64,000 nt of DNA, taken from NCBI GenBank assembly GCA_028709785.1, contig JAQUTK010000003.1:71607-135606 (forward strand), written 5' to 3'. The stretch comes from Bacteroidales bacterium. Lineage in GTDB: Bacteria; Bacteroidota; Bacteroidia; Bacteroidales; JAQUTK01. Both the position numbers and the translations under genes were made by a program. Positions 44,471 through 55,239 of the stretch are shown here, one piece after another (the first letter of the stretch is position 1; each line of letters begins with the position of its first letter). Below the pieces are notes generated by a model. It was not told where the DNA came from. It ran no database searches and saw only the letters and a program-made list of their open reading frames with translations.

Positions 44471-45169
44471 ATGGGTAAACTTACAAAAAATCAAAAGTTA
44501 GCTTTAGAAAAAGTTGAAGCTGGGAAATCTTATTCTCTGATAGATGCAGCCCGATTAGTTAAAGAAATTACTTTTACAAAATTTGATTCTTCTGTGGACA
44601 TTGATGTTCGTTTAGGAGTAGATCCCCGGAAGGCAAATCAAATGATTAGAGGTGTCGTTTCTTTACCTCATGGAACCGGTAAACAAGTTCGTGTATTGGT
44701 GCTTTGTACTGCTGATCAGGAAGTAGCTGCGAAAGAAGCTGGAGCTGATTATGTCGGTTTGGACGATTATATTGAGAAAATCAAAAGTGGTTGGACCGAT
44801 ATTGATGTAATCATAACTATGCCTTCAATCATGGGTAAAATTGGTGCTTTAGGACGTGTTCTCGGACCTCGCGGTTTGATGCCTAATCCAAAAAGCGGTA
44901 CTGTTACTCAAGATGTGGCGAAAGCTGTGAAAGAGGTTAAGCAGGGTAAGATTGACTTTAAAGTTGATAAGAGCGGTATTGTTCATACTTCAATTGGAAA
45001 ATCTTCGTTTGAAGCTGAACAACTTCGTGACAATGCAAAAGAATTTATCAGTACTTTGATTAAAATGAAACCGTCTTCTGCAAAAGGTACTTATGTAAAG
45101 AGCATTTTCCTTTCCAGTACAATGAGCGCTGGAGTGAAAGTTGATCCTAAGAGTATAGAAGCGATTTAA
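44471..45169 (+). CDS. rplA: 50S ribosomal protein uL1
   Basis: The protein has 232 residues with motifs [40 protein letters not shown] and GTVTQDV, all typical of L1. It forms the mobile L1 stalk and in many bacteria represses its own rplKA mRNA. No obvious L1-binding mimic was identified here. Confidence 0.99.
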   Translation: MGKLTKNQKLALEKVEAGKSYSLIDAARLVKEITFTKFDSSVDIDVRLGVDPRKANQMIRGVVSLPHGTGKQVRVLVLCTADQEVAAKEAGADYVGLDDYIEKIKSGWTDIDVIITMPSIMGKIGALGRVLGPRGLMPNPKSGTVTQDVAKAVKEVKQGKIDFKVDKSGIVHTSIGKSSFEAEQLRDNAKEFISTLIKMKPSSAKGTYVKSIFLSSTMSAGVKVDPKSIEAI

Positions 45170-45181
45170 ACAGATGCAATT

Positions 45182-45700
45182 ATGAAAAAGGAAGATAAAA
45201 CCGCAATTATTGAACAGATCACTGCTACTCTTAAGGAGTATAGTCACTTCTATCTGACAGATATCAGTTCTTTGAACGCAGAGAAAACCAGTGAACTGAG
45301 AAGAAACTGCTATAAGAATGATATAAAACTGGTAGTCGTAAAGAATACTTTACTGAAAAAGGCATTAGAAAGTCTTGACAGTGATTTTTCTCCCTTGTAT
45401 GATTCGATGAAAGGATCAACTTCTTTGATGTTTTGCAATACAGGGAATACTCCTGCAAAGATATTAGAGACTTATAAAAAACAGGGAGTTCCCGCATTAA
45501 AAGCTGCATATGTAGAGGAGAGCTTCTACGTTGGGGCAGATCAATTGGATGCTCTCGTCCATATTAAGAGTAAAAATGAACTTATTGCTGATGTGGTTGC
45601 TTTGTTGCAATCTCCGGCGAAGAATGTTATTTCTGCCCTCCAATCCGGTGGAAATACTTTACACGGAGTTCTTAAAACTCTTTCTGAAAGAGAACAATAA
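45182..45700 (+). CDS. rplJ: 50S ribosomal protein uL10
   Basis: The protein has 172 residues. The N-terminal rRNA-binding domain shows YLTDISSLNAEKTSELRRNC and VVKNTLLKKALE. The C-terminal helix that binds L7/L12 dimers is VALLQSPAKNVISALQSGG. It lies 12 bases after rplA and 34 bases before rplL. Confidence 0.98.
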   Translation: MKKEDKTAIIEQITATLKEYSHFYLTDISSLNAEKTSELRRNCYKNDIKLVVVKNTLLKKALESLDSDFSPLYDSMKGSTSLMFCNTGNTPAKILETYKKQGVPALKAAYVEESFYVGADQLDALVHIKSKNELIADVVALLQSPAKNVISALQSGGNTLHGVLKTLSEREQ

Positions 45701-45734
45701 TTTTTGTATATTAACATTTAAAACGTAGAATAAA

Positions 45735-46109
45735 ATGGCAGATTTGAAAGCATTTGCAGAGCAATTAGTTAATTTGACTGTAAAAGAAGTAAACGAATTA
45801 GCTGGAATTTTGAAAGACGAGTATGGTATTGAACCTGCTGCTGCAGCTGTCGCTGTTGCTGCTTCTGGTGCTGCCGCAGCGCCTGAAGCTGAAGAAAAAA
45901 CATCTTTTGATGTAATTTTGAAAGCTGCCGGTGCAAACAAACTTGCAATCGTCAAATTGGTTAAAGAACTGACAGGTCTTGGCTTGAAAGAGGCTAAAGA
46001 TTTGGTAGATGGTGCACCTAATCCAATAAAAGAAGGTTTGGCAAAAGCTGACGCTGAAGGTCTGAAAAAACAACTTGAAGAGGCAGGAGCTGAAGTTGAA
46101 CTTAAATAA
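45735..46109 (+). CDS. rplL: 50S ribosomal protein bL12 (L7/L12)
   Basis: The protein has 124 residues. The N-terminal dimerisation domain binds L10. An Ala-rich hinge ([19 protein letters not shown]) leads to the globular factor-binding domain with [20 protein letters not shown]. It is followed by the attenuator-like hairpin before rpoB. Confidence 0.99.
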   Translation: MADLKAFAEQLVNLTVKEVNELAGILKDEYGIEPAAAAVAVAASGAAAAPEAEEKTSFDVILKAAGANKLAIVKLVKELTGLGLKEAKDLVDGAPNPIKEGLAKADAEGLKKQLEEAGAEVELK

Positions 46110-46132
46110 GAAATCCTGATTTTCAGGTATTT

Positions 46133-46170
46133 GGTTAAGATTCCTCCATTGGAGGATTCTTAACCTTTTT
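46133..46170 (+). terminator. Attenuator/terminator between rplL and rpoB
   Basis: A 15-base-pair stem with one mismatch (46133-46147 with 46151-46165, starting GGTTAAGA) has a three-base loop and is followed by TTTTT. It lies 24 bases after rplL and 41 bases before rpoB. As in E. coli, partial termination here would keep rpoBC expression below that of the ribosomal genes; the degree of read-through is not visible. Confidence 0.8.
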
Positions 46171-46210
46171 GTGTCTATATCAATTTTTAAGTTCAAAAAA
46201 TACGTTTACA

Positions 46211-49200
46211 ATGTCTTCAAATACAGAAAATCAACGCATTACTTTTGCTTCAACTAAAAATCCGTTGTCTTATCCGGATTTTCTTGAAGTTCAATTGAAG
46301 TCATTTCAAGACTTTCTACAACTTGAGACTCCTTCTGAAAAAAGAAATATTGAAGGTCTTTACAAGGTGTTTGCTGAGAACTTCCCAATAGCAGATACTA
46401 GAAATAACTTTGTTCTGGAGTTCCTTGACTATTATATTGACCCACCTCGTTATAGTATTAGCGAGTGTTTAGAAAGAGGACTTACCTATAGCGTACCTCT
46501 AAAAGCGAAATTAAAACTTTATTGCACAGATCCTGAGCATGAGGATTTTGACACTGTTATTCAAGATGTATATCTGGGACCTATCCCTTATATGACCGAC
46601 AAGGGAACTTTTGTCATAAACGGTGCTGAACGTGTAGTAGTTTCCCAATTGCATAGATCTCCAGGTGTGTTCTTCGGGCAAAGTGTCCATGCGAATGGAA
46701 CAAAGCTCTATTCTGCCAGAATTATTCCTTTCAAAGGCTCGTGGATCGAATTTGCAACAGACATTAATAATGTCATGTATGCATATATCGACCGAAAGAA
46801 AAAATTACCGGTCACAACCTTACTAAGAGCGATAGGCTTTGAGAATGATAAAGATATTCTCGAGATTTTTGATCTTGCTGAAGAGATTCCCGTTTCTAAA
46901 AAATCGTTGAAAGACATGGTTGGACGCAAGTTGGCAGCACGTGTTCTGAACACGTGGATGGAAGACTTCGTTGATGAAGATACCGGTGAAGTTGTTTCAA
47001 TTGAAAGAAATGATGTCATAATAGACCGTGAGACTATTCTTGAAGAAGATCATATCGATGAAATTCTTTCTTCCGGAGTACAAACGATTCTCGTTCATAA
47101 GAACGAGCAGGTTGTATCCGACTATGCAATTATTTACAATACCCTGCAAAAAGATCCGAGTAATTCGGAGAAGGAGGCAGTCCTCTATATTTACAGACAG
47201 TTGAGGAATGCAGAACCTGCTGACGATGCCTCTGCAAGAGAAGTTATAAATAATCTTTTCTTTTCAGAGAAGAGATATGATCTTGGTGAGGTAGGCCGTT
47301 ATAGAATTAATAAAAAGTTAAATCTTTCAACAGAGATGTCTGTTAAGGTTCTAACGAAAGAAGATATCATTGAAATTATTAAATATCTGATTCAGCTGAT
47401 TAATTCCAAAGCTGAAGTAGATGACATTGACCATTTAAGTAATAGACGTATTCGTACTGTTGGTGAGCAGTTATACGCTCAGTTCGGAGTTGGATTGGCA
47501 AGAATGTCGAGAACAATTCGCGAACGTATGAATGTACGAGATAATGAAGTTTTCACTCCGATTGATCTGATAAATGCCAAAGTTATTTCTTCCGTAATCA
47601 ATTCTTTTTTTGGAACGAATGCTTTGTCTCAGTTTATGGATCAAACAAACCCGTTAGCTGAAGTAACACACAAACGCCGTATTTCTGCATTAGGCCCCGG
47701 AGGACTCTCCCGCGATCGTGCCGGATTTGAGGTTCGTGACGTTCACTATACTCACTACGGCAGACTCTGTCCAATTGAAACGCCAGAAGGTCCGAATATT
47801 GGATTGATTTCATCTCTTTGTGTGTTTGCAAAGATTAATGAACTTGGTTTTATCTCTACTCCGTACCGTCAGGTAAATGATTCAGTTGTAAATCTCAACA
47901 ATGAAGAGATTACCTATTTGACAGCAGAAGAGGAAGAAGGTCTGATTATTGCTCAAGGAAATGCCCCCTTGAATGATGAGGGTGGTTTCATTCGTTCAAA
48001 AGTAAAATCAAGACAAGATAGCGATTTCCCTGTTGTCCTTTCCGATCAGGTTCAGCTGATGGATGTTTCTCCCCAGCAAATAGCTTCTATTGCAGCAGCT
48101 TTGATTCCGTTCTTGGAACATGATGATGCTAACCGTGCGCTAATGGGCTCAAACATGATGCGCCAGGCTGTGCCCTTGTTGAGAACCGAAGCTCCTATTG
48201 TAGGAACTGGCATTGAAGCTCGTATAGTACAGGATTCCCGTACTCAAATTATGGCAGAACGGTCTGGTATAGTTGAATATGTAGATGCTTCAAAAATAGT
48301 CATACGATATGACCGGACAGAGGAAGAGGAGTTTGTAAGTTTTGACTCATCCATTAAAGAATATGATATTCCAAAGTTTGTCAGAACAAACCAGTCTACG
48401 ACTATTGACCTCCGTCCACTCTGTAAAAAAGGAGATCGTGTTGTTCCTGGACAGATCCTTACGGAAGGTTATTCGACTGAAGGTGGTGAATTAGCGATTG
48501 GAAAGAATCTTAAAGTGGCTTTCATGCCATGGAAAGGATACAACTTCGAGGATGCTATCGTTATTAATGAGAAGGTAGTACGCGATGATATCTTTACTTC
48601 GATTCATGTAGATGAATATATTCTGGAAGTTCGTGAAACAAAACGAGGAATGGAGGAACTTACTTCTGATATTCCAAATGTCAGTGAAGAAGCTACAAAA
48701 GATTTGGATGCAGATGGAATTGTTCGTATTGGAGCGTATATAGAACCGGGAGATATCCTGATTGGAAAGATAACTCCAAAAGGAGAATCTGATCCTTCTC
48801 CTGAAGAAAAGCTTTTACGTGCCATTTTTGGTGATAAAGCCGGTGATGTAAAAGATGCCTCATTGAAAGCATCGCCTTCTTTGCGCGGAGTGGTTATTGA
48901 TAGAAAATTGTTTTCAAAAGCTCAGAAAAACAAAAAAGGCCGTATGTCAGATAAGGCAAGATTGCCTTTGATTGACGATAAATTTGAAAAAGCAACCGAT
49001 GATCTGAAAAGAAGGCTGGTTGACAAATTGCTGATTCTCACTGAAGGAAAGAACTCAGCCGGAGTGAAAGATTATTTAGGTACAGACGTTGTTCCGAAAG
49101 GTGCGCGATTTACGTCATCAGTCTTGCAAAAACTGGATTATATGTCAGTATATACAAGTAAGTGGACAACTGATGCTGTAAAAAATGATATGATCCGTGA

Positions 49201-50023
49201 TGTAATCCTGAATTACATCAGAAAATACAAAGAGTTGGATGCAGAAATGCGTCGTGAGAAGCTGAATATTACTATCGGAGATGAATTACCTTCGGGTATC
49301 ATGCAAATGGCTAAAGTTTATGTCGCCAAAAAACGTAAAATACGTGTTGGTGATAAGATGGCCGGACGACATGGTAATAAAGGTATTGTTTCTCGGATAG
49401 TTCGTGCGGAAGATATGCCTTTCCTTGAAGATGGAACTCCGGTGGATATTTGTTTGAATCCTCTTGGTGTACCTTCCCGAATGAATCTTGGTCAGATCTT
49501 TGAAACTGTTCTTGGTTGGGCAGGCAAAGAGCTGGGTTTGAAGTTCGCCACACCGATATTTGACGGAGCATCCCTTGATGATCTTACTGAATGGACGAAT
49601 AAGGCCGGTGTTCCCCAGTATGGTAAAACATACCTGTATGATGGAGGAACCGGAGATCGATTCGACCAACCCGCAACAGTTGGTGTCATTTATATGTTGA
49701 AATTGGGTCACATGGTTGATGACAAAATGCATGCACGTTCCATCGGACCGTATTCATTGATAACGCAGCAACCTTTAGGTGGTAAGGCTCAGTTTGGTGG
49801 TCAGCGATTCGGAGAAATGGAAGTCTGGGCACTGGAAGCTTTTGGTGCAGCTCATATCTTGCAAGAAATACTTACTGTTAAGTCAGATGATGTTGCAGGA
49901 CGTTCTAAGGCCTACGATTCAATCGTTAAGGGTGATCCGATGCCTCAAGCAGGTATTCCTGAATCACTGAATGTTTTGTTACATGAATTGAGAGGTCTCG
50001 GTTTAAGTATTAACCTGGAGTAG
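46211..50023 (+). CDS. rpoB: RNA polymerase beta subunit
   Basis: The protein has 1270 residues. The rifampicin-binding region is [33 protein letters not shown] in outline, with the wild-type-looking pattern at the known resistance sites (QFMDQ, HKRR). The active-site link and flap regions follow, and the C-terminal clamp segment [18 protein letters not shown] is intact. The start [12 protein letters not shown] at 46211 is preferred over a 14-residue extension running towards the attenuator. It is followed by rpoC after 67 bases. Confidence 0.99.
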   Translation: MSSNTENQRITFASTKNPLSYPDFLEVQLKSFQDFLQLETPSEKRNIEGLYKVFAENFPIADTRNNFVLEFLDYYIDPPRYSISECLERGLTYSVPLKAKLKLYCTDPEHEDFDTVIQDVYLGPIPYMTDKGTFVINGAERVVVSQLHRSPGVFFGQSVHANGTKLYSARIIPFKGSWIEFATDINNVMYAYIDRKKKLPVTTLLRAIGFENDKDILEIFDLAEEIPVSKKSLKDMVGRKLAARVLNTWMEDFVDEDTGEVVSIERNDVIIDRETILEEDHIDEILSSGVQTILVHKNEQVVSDYAIIYNTLQKDPSNSEKEAVLYIYRQLRNAEPADDASAREVINNLFFSEKRYDLGEVGRYRINKKLNLSTEMSVKVLTKEDIIEIIKYLIQLINSKAEVDDIDHLSNRRIRTVGEQLYAQFGVGLARMSRTIRERMNVRDNEVFTPIDLINAKVISSVINSFFGTNALSQFMDQTNPLAEVTHKRRISALGPGGLSRDRAGFEVRDVHYTHYGRLCPIETPEGPNIGLISSLCVFAKINELGFISTPYRQVNDSVVNLNNEEITYLTAEEEEGLIIAQGNAPLNDEGGFIRSKVKSRQDSDFPVVLSDQVQLMDVSPQQIASIAAALIPFLEHDDANRALMGSNMMRQAVPLLRTEAPIVGTGIEARIVQDSRTQIMAERSGIVEYVDASKIVIRYDRTEEEEFVSFDSSIKEYDIPKFVRTNQSTTIDLRPLCKKGDRVVPGQILTEGYSTEGGELAIGKNLKVAFMPWKGYNFEDAIVINEKVVRDDIFTSIHVDEYILEVRETKRGMEELTSDIPNVSEEATKDLDADGIVRIGAYIEPGDILIGKITPKGESDPSPEEKLLRAIFGDKAGDVKDASLKASPSLRGVVIDRKLFSKAQKNKKGRMSDKARLPLIDDKFEKATDDLKRRLVDKLLILTEGKNSAGVKDYLGTDVVPKGARFTSSVLQKLDYMSVYTSKWTTDAVKNDMIRDVILNYIRKYKELDAEMRREKLNITIGDELPSGIMQMAKVYVAKKRKIRVGDKMAGRHGNKGIVSRIVRAEDMPFLEDGTPVDICLNPLGVPSRMNLGQIFETVLGWAGKELGLKFATPIFDGASLDDLTEWTNKAGVPQYGKTYLYDGGTGDRFDQPATVGVIYMLKLGHMVDDKMHARSIGPYSLITQQPLGGKAQFGGQRFGEMEVWALEAFGAAHILQEILTVKSDDVAGRSKAYDSIVKGDPMPQAGIPESLNVLLHELRGLGLSINLE

Positions 50024-50090
50024 TTTTTTCTTTGAATAGAAGGTTTTTTCCCTTCTATTCTTACACATTAACTCTTTATAAATTATTAAT

Positions 50091-53000
50091 ATGGCTTTTA
50101 GAAAAGAAAACAAGATAAAGAGTAGCTTTTCAAAGATTTCCATTGGTTTGGCTTCTCCTGAAGAGATACTGGAAAACTCAAGTGGCGAGGTTCTGAAACC
50201 TGAAACCATTAATTATCGTACGTACAAACCGGAACGTGATGGTTTGTTTTGTGAAAGAATTTTTGGACCGGTAAAGGATTATGAATGTCATTGTGGAAAA
50301 TATAAAAGAATCCGTTACAAAGGAATCGTTTGCGACCGATGCGGTGTTGAAGTAACTGAGAAGAAAGTTCGTCGTGAACGTACCGGACATATCCAATTGG
50401 TTGTTCCTGTTGCTCATATCTGGTATTTTCGCTCTCTACCCAATAAAATAGGTTATCTGCTGGGTCTGCCTTCCAAGAAGTTAGATTCAATTATCTATTA
50501 TGAGAAATATGTTGTTGTTCAACCTGGTATTCTTCTCGATTCTATCGGTGTGAATGACTTGCTCTCAGAAGAGGAGTATCTGGAAATTCTTGAATCTCTT
50601 CCGAAGGGTAATCAGGCATTGGATGACACTGATCCGAACAAGTTCATTGCAAAGATGGGAGCGGAAGCTATTTATGATTTGCTATCCCGTCTGAATCTGG
50701 AAGAGTTGTCTTATGAGTTGCGCGATCGTGCCAATAATGAAACGGCTCAGCAAAGAAAGAATGAGGCTTTAAAACGTTTGCAGGTTGTTGAATCTTTTGT
50801 TTCTTCCAAAGAAAGGAATAAACCTGAATGGATGATACTGAAGATTATTCCGGTTATACCTCCAGAGTTGCGCCCCTTGGTTCCTTTGGATGGCGGACGC
50901 TTTGCTACTTCCGACTTGAATGATTTATATAGACGTGTTATTATTCGTAATAACCGTTTGAAAAGACTGATTGAAATCAAAGCTCCTGAAGTAATTCTTC
51001 GTAACGAGAAACGTATGTTACAGGAAGCTGTTGATTCATTGTTGGATAATTCTCGCAAATCAAGCGCTGTTAAGACAGAATCTAATCGTCCTTTGAAATC
51101 TTTATCCGATAGTTTAAAAGGAAAACAGGGCCGATTCCGTCAAAATCTTTTAGGAAAACGTGTCGACTATTCTGCTCGTTCAGTTATTGTTGTTGGTCCT
51201 GAGTTGCGAATGCATGAGTGTGGTTTGCCAAAAGATATGGCAGCAGAGCTTTATAAGCCGTTTGTAATCCGTAAGCTCATTGAACGTGGCATTGTAAAGA
51301 CTGTGAAGTCAGCTAAGAAGATTGTGGATCGCAAGGAACCTGTGGTTTGGGATATTCTGGAATATGTAATGAAAGGACATCCGGTTTTACTTAACCGTGC
51401 TCCTACGTTGCACCGTTTAGGTATTCAGGCTTTCCAGCCCAAAATGATTGAAGGAAAAGCTATTCAATTGCACCCGTTGGCTTGTACTGCGTTCAATGCC
51501 GACTTTGATGGTGACCAGATGGCAGTCCATTTGCCGCTTAGCAATGAGGCTGTATTGGAAGCTCAATTGTTGATGCTGGCTTCTCATAATATTTTGAATC
51601 CAGCTAATGGAGCTCCGATTACCGTTCCTTCTCAGGATATGGTACTGGGTCTTTATTATATAACGAAACTCCGTAAAGGAACGAAAGGTGAAGGATTGAC
51701 ATTCTACGGTCCTGAAGAAGCTTTCATCGCTTATAATGAAGGTAAAGTGGATATTCATGCTCCGATCTCTGTCTATGTGAAAGATCTCAACGAAAAAGGT
51801 GAGATTGTTGATGTCTTACGTCATAACACATCTGTTGGTCGTGTAATGGTGAATGAGATTGTACCGGCGGAAGTTGGATATATCGATGAAATATTGACTA
51901 AAAAGTCTCTTCGTGATATCGTTGGTCGTGTTATTCGTCGATGCGGTGTCGCAAGAACAGCAGATTTCCTCGATGACATCAAGAACCTTGGTTACAAGAT
52001 GGCATTTTTGGGTGGACTATCTTTCAATTTGTTTGATGTGATAATCCCGAAAGAGAAAGAAGGTCTTGTAAAAGAAGGAAATGAGGAGGTTGATAAAATC
52101 CTTTCTGACTATAATATGGGATTCATTACTTTCAATGAACGTTACAATCAGATCATTGATACCTGGACTCATGTCAATTCACGTCTTTCCAAAATCCTTA
52201 TGGAGACTATTTCTTCTGACAATCAAGGATTTAATTCTGTGTTCATGATGCTTGATTCAGGTGCTCGTGGATCCAAAGAACAGATTTCTCAGTTGTCAGG
52301 TATGCGTGGTTTGATGTCCAAGCCTCAGAAGGCTGGTTCAGAAGGGGCGCAAATCATTGAAAACCCGATTTTGGCAAACTTTAAAGAAGGCCTTTCTGTA
52401 CAGGAATATTTTATCTCAACCCATGGTGCCCGTAAAGGTCTTGCCGATACTGCGTTAAAGACTGCTGATGCCGGTTATCTGACACGTCGTCTGGTTGACG
52501 TATCTCACGATGTGATTATAACAGAAGAAGATTGTGGAACTCTTCGTGGCTTGATTTGTACAGAGCTTAAGAACAATAAAGAAGTAGTTTCCTCTCTTTA
52601 TGATCGTATATTGGGTCGTGTGTCTGTTCATGATATTTATCACCCGTTGACAAACGAGTTGCTTGTTGAGTCAGGTGAAGAAATAACGGAAGAGATTGCA
52701 CAGAAGATTCAGACTTCTCCGATCGAACGTGTTGAAATTCGTTCCGTCTTGACCTGTGAATCGAAGAAAGGTGTGTGTGCAAAATGTTACGGTCGTAATC
52801 TTGCAACCAGTCGCATGGTTGAAAAAGGAGAAGCCGTTGGAGTTATTGCAGCACAGTCTATCGGTGAACCGGGAACTCAGCTTACATTGCGTACTTTCCA
52901 CGTCGGTGGTGTTGCATCTAATGTTGCTGCTGAAAATAGCATTGTATCTCGTTACAACGGATACACTGAAATCGACGAATTGAAAACTGTTGATTCTGTT

Positions 53001-54428
53001 GATGATTCAGGAAAAGTAGTTAAGATTGTTGTGAGCCGTCTGTCTGAACTTAGAATTGTTGACCCGAATACAAAAATTGTGTTGACGACGAATAACATTC
53101 CATACGGTTCGAAGTTATATATCAACAATGGAGATCCGGTTGAAAAGAACCAGACTATTTGCGAATGGGATCCGTTTAACGCTGTGATTATCTCGGAAGC
53201 TGCAGGTAAAATTTCGCTGGAAGGCTTGATTGAAAATACAACTTACAAGGTTGAATATGATGATAAGACCGGTTTACGCGAGAAGATAATTATTGAGTCG
53301 AAAGACAGATCTATTCTTCCGGTTGCTCATATTTTGGATGCTGCCGGTGAAATTATTCGTTCATACAATCTTCCGGTGGGCGCACACCTTATTAAAGATG
53401 ACGGCGATGAGATTGGCATCGGTCAAACTATTATCAAGACACCTCGTGCTGTCGGTAAGGCAGGTGATATCACCGGAGGTCTTCCTCGTGTAACAGAACT
53501 TTTTGAGGCAAGAAATCCATCTAATCCGGCTATTGTATCTGAAATTGATGGTGAGATTACTTTTGGAAAAATCAAAAGAGGTAACCGTGAAATTTCTGTT
53601 ACTTCTAAAACCGGAGAAGAGAAGAAGTATCTTGTACCACTCTCAAAACAGTTATTAGTACAGGAGAACGATTATGTGCGTGCAGGAACAGCTCTTTCTG
53701 ATGGAGCAGTAACTCCCGCTGATATCTTAGCTATTAAAGGACCGACGAGCGTTCAGGAGCACATTGTGAATGAAGTTCAGGATGTGTACCGTATGCAGGG
53801 TGTGAAGATAAACGATAAGCACTTTGAAGTTATCGTTCGTCAGATGTTGCGTAAGGTTGAAATTGTCGATCCGGGTGATACTCGTTTTCTTGAACAGCAA
53901 GTTGTTGATAAGAATGATTTCAGAGAAGAGAATGATCGTATCTGGGGTAAGAAAGTGATAACTGATCCGGGAAATTCAACCGTTCTCAAAAGAGGACAGA
54001 TTGTTACTGCCCGAAAACTCAGAGATGAAAATAGCGGATTGATTCGTAAAGACTTAAAACCGGTTGAAGCACGTGATGCCATTGCTGCTACTTCCCGACA
54101 AATACTTCAGGGTATTACCCGGTCTGCGCTGCAAACAAGAAGCTTCTTCTCGGCTGCATCCTTCCAGGAAACGACAAAAGTTCTGAACGAAGCAGCGATA
54201 AGTGGCAAGGTGGATTTACTTGAAGGAATGAAAGAGAATGTAATCTGTGGCCATTTGATTCCGGCAGGCTCCGGATTGAGAGAATACGAGAAGATCGTTG
54301 TCGGATCGAAAGAAGATTTTGATCGGTTGACTGCTAATCGTAGAAATATTGTAGAAATCAAAGAGGAAGAGACTGAACTGGAAAGTAAGCCTGAACTCAA
54401 GATTGAATCTCAAATTTCGGCTGAGTAA
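50091..54428 (+). CDS. rpoC: RNA polymerase beta' subunit
   Basis: The protein has 1445 residues. The N-terminal zinc site is [20 protein letters not shown], the catalytic Mg-binding loop [15 protein letters not shown] is intact, and the second zinc site is [16 protein letters not shown]. The trigger loop/bridge helix region [18 protein letters not shown] is normal. The long form with SBHM insertions agrees with Bacteroidota. It ends the transcription unit at the terminator at 54460-54501. Confidence 0.99.
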   Translation: MAFRKENKIKSSFSKISIGLASPEEILENSSGEVLKPETINYRTYKPERDGLFCERIFGPVKDYECHCGKYKRIRYKGIVCDRCGVEVTEKKVRRERTGHIQLVVPVAHIWYFRSLPNKIGYLLGLPSKKLDSIIYYEKYVVVQPGILLDSIGVNDLLSEEEYLEILESLPKGNQALDDTDPNKFIAKMGAEAIYDLLSRLNLEELSYELRDRANNETAQQRKNEALKRLQVVESFVSSKERNKPEWMILKIIPVIPPELRPLVPLDGGRFATSDLNDLYRRVIIRNNRLKRLIEIKAPEVILRNEKRMLQEAVDSLLDNSRKSSAVKTESNRPLKSLSDSLKGKQGRFRQNLLGKRVDYSARSVIVVGPELRMHECGLPKDMAAELYKPFVIRKLIERGIVKTVKSAKKIVDRKEPVVWDILEYVMKGHPVLLNRAPTLHRLGIQAFQPKMIEGKAIQLHPLACTAFNADFDGDQMAVHLPLSNEAVLEAQLLMLASHNILNPANGAPITVPSQDMVLGLYYITKLRKGTKGEGLTFYGPEEAFIAYNEGKVDIHAPISVYVKDLNEKGEIVDVLRHNTSVGRVMVNEIVPAEVGYIDEILTKKSLRDIVGRVIRRCGVARTADFLDDIKNLGYKMAFLGGLSFNLFDVIIPKEKEGLVKEGNEEVDKILSDYNMGFITFNERYNQIIDTWTHVNSRLSKILMETISSDNQGFNSVFMMLDSGARGSKEQISQLSGMRGLMSKPQKAGSEGAQIIENPILANFKEGLSVQEYFISTHGARKGLADTALKTADAGYLTRRLVDVSHDVIITEEDCGTLRGLICTELKNNKEVVSSLYDRILGRVSVHDIYHPLTNELLVESGEEITEEIAQKIQTSPIERVEIRSVLTCESKKGVCAKCYGRNLATSRMVEKGEAVGVIAAQSIGEPGTQLTLRTFHVGGVASNVAAENSIVSRYNGYTEIDELKTVDSVDDSGKVVKIVVSRLSELRIVDPNTKIVLTTNNIPYGSKLYINNGDPVEKNQTICEWDPFNAVIISEAAGKISLEGLIENTTYKVEYDDKTGLREKIIIESKDRSILPVAHILDAAGEIIRSYNLPVGAHLIKDDGDEIGIGQTIIKTPRAVGKAGDITGGLPRVTELFEARNPSNPAIVSEIDGEITFGKIKRGNREISVTSKTGEEKKYLVPLSKQLLVQENDYVRAGTALSDGAVTPADILAIKGPTSVQEHIVNEVQDVYRMQGVKINDKHFEVIVRQMLRKVEIVDPGDTRFLEQQVVDKNDFREENDRIWGKKVITDPGNSTVLKRGQIVTARKLRDENSGLIRKDLKPVEARDAIAATSRQILQGITRSALQTRSFFSAASFQETTKVLNEAAISGKVDLLEGMKENVICGHLIPAGSGLREYEKIVVGSKEDFDRLTANRRNIVEIKEEETELESKPELKIESQISAE

Positions 54429-54459
54429 AATGTAAAAAAGGTATTTACATATTATTCCC

Positions 54460-54501
54460 AAAAGAGGCTGACTCCTGATCATAGAGTCGGCCTCTTTTTT
54501 T
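54460..54501 (+). terminator. Rho-independent terminator after rpoC
   Basis: AAAAGAGGCTGACTC (54460-54474) pairs with 54484-54498 (one G-U) around a nine-base loop and runs into a T tract. Confidence 0.93.
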
Positions 54502-54688
54502 ATAATTTCAGGACTAAATTTCTTCACGACAGCATCGGTAGCTAATTTTGCTTCTAGTAATCCGAAAATCAATTGGATGGACTTGTTTTTTGTTGTACTA
54601 ACAGGATGGGTATGAGAGGTTGAGCGAGAGGCGCTTTTTCTATCGTATTTTTCCGATAGGCAGACCGTTTTGTGAGGCTTTTGGTGTG

Positions 54689-54777
54689 CGGAAAGTTAGG
54701 GATTCGAACCCCAGGAACCACATAAGCAGTTCAGCAGATTTCGAGTCTGCCCCGATCGACCACTCCGGCAACTTTCC
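54689..54777 (-). tRNA. tRNA-Ser (anticodon CGA)
   Basis: On the minus strand the acceptor stem is GGAAAGT with ACTTTCC and discriminator G. The anticodon arm CAGACTCGAAATCTG gives CGA. The long variable arm is as expected for tRNA-Ser. The tRNA is transcribed towards rpoC and is the last core gene before the accessory locus; a tRNA end at this point would be a usual integration target, but I found no duplicated 3' end. Confidence 0.96.
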
Positions 54778-54789
54778 TTTCTTGTGCTG

Positions 54790-54797
54790 CAAAGATA
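54790..54797 (-). promoter_or_regulatory. -7 element of tRNA-Ser
   Basis: On the minus strand this reads TATCTTTG, matching TAnnTTTG, 12 bases before the tRNA. Confidence 0.65.
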
Positions 54798-55071
54798 TAC
54801 TCTTTTCTTTATTCCTGTCTGAGATAAACGAACAAATTACACAATAGGCTCTCTTTTTCAAAGTTCATGCAGATTCCTTCTCTGTTTTTACCCTCTCTCA
54901 CGCATTCTAAAATAGCCGATCCCGACAAACAGATAATCCTCTGTTTTTCAAAAACCTTTTCGCTTCGTTTCCTTTTCTGGAAATGACCTTACAGGCTTAT
55001 CCCTAAATGTTAAAACTGCAATTCTGAAAATATTTACTTGAATTTAATAGTTGATTTGAATTAAATGTTTT

Positions 55072-55079
55072 TACATTTG
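55072..55079 (+). promoter_or_regulatory. -7 element of the FAS1-SusC-SusD-FAS1 operon
   Basis: TACATTTG matches TAnnTTTG. TTG lies 18 bases upstream as a partial -33 box. The leader before the first ATG is about 155 bases, long enough for post-transcriptional control, but no clear structure was recognised. Confidence 0.65.
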
Positions 55080-55239
55080 CAAGATTATAAATGTTATATT
55101 CACCTTAAAATTGTGCCATTTTGGAAAATGTTTTAAAGAATAATGCCCTAAAATGTTAGCAGCTAATGGCTTAACATTATTTTAAAGTGAAAATGTTTGG
55201 AAAGAAACAACTTAATTAATAACCATAAAAAAAAGACCT

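Larger units (their letters stand above)
54502..55239. other. Intergenic region between rpoC and the FAS1/SusCD locus
   Basis: Apart from tRNA-Ser (54689-54777, minus strand), its -7 element and the promoter at 55072-55079, I see no feature. A minus-strand frame of 118 codons at 54216-54572 overlaps the rpoC end and its terminator and is not credible. The boundary from core to accessory genome falls here. Confidence 0.7.

Noticed and set aside
54216-54572. Minus-strand ORF of 118 codons at the end of rpoC
   Set aside because: It overlaps the rpoC 3' end and the terminator stem, and has no promoter or recognisable family.
54689-54777. tRNA-Ser as attachment site of a genomic island carrying the FAS1/SusCD locus
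   Set aside because: No integrase gene or repeat of the tRNA 3' end was found between the tRNA and the end of the window; the tRNA 3' end points away from the locus.
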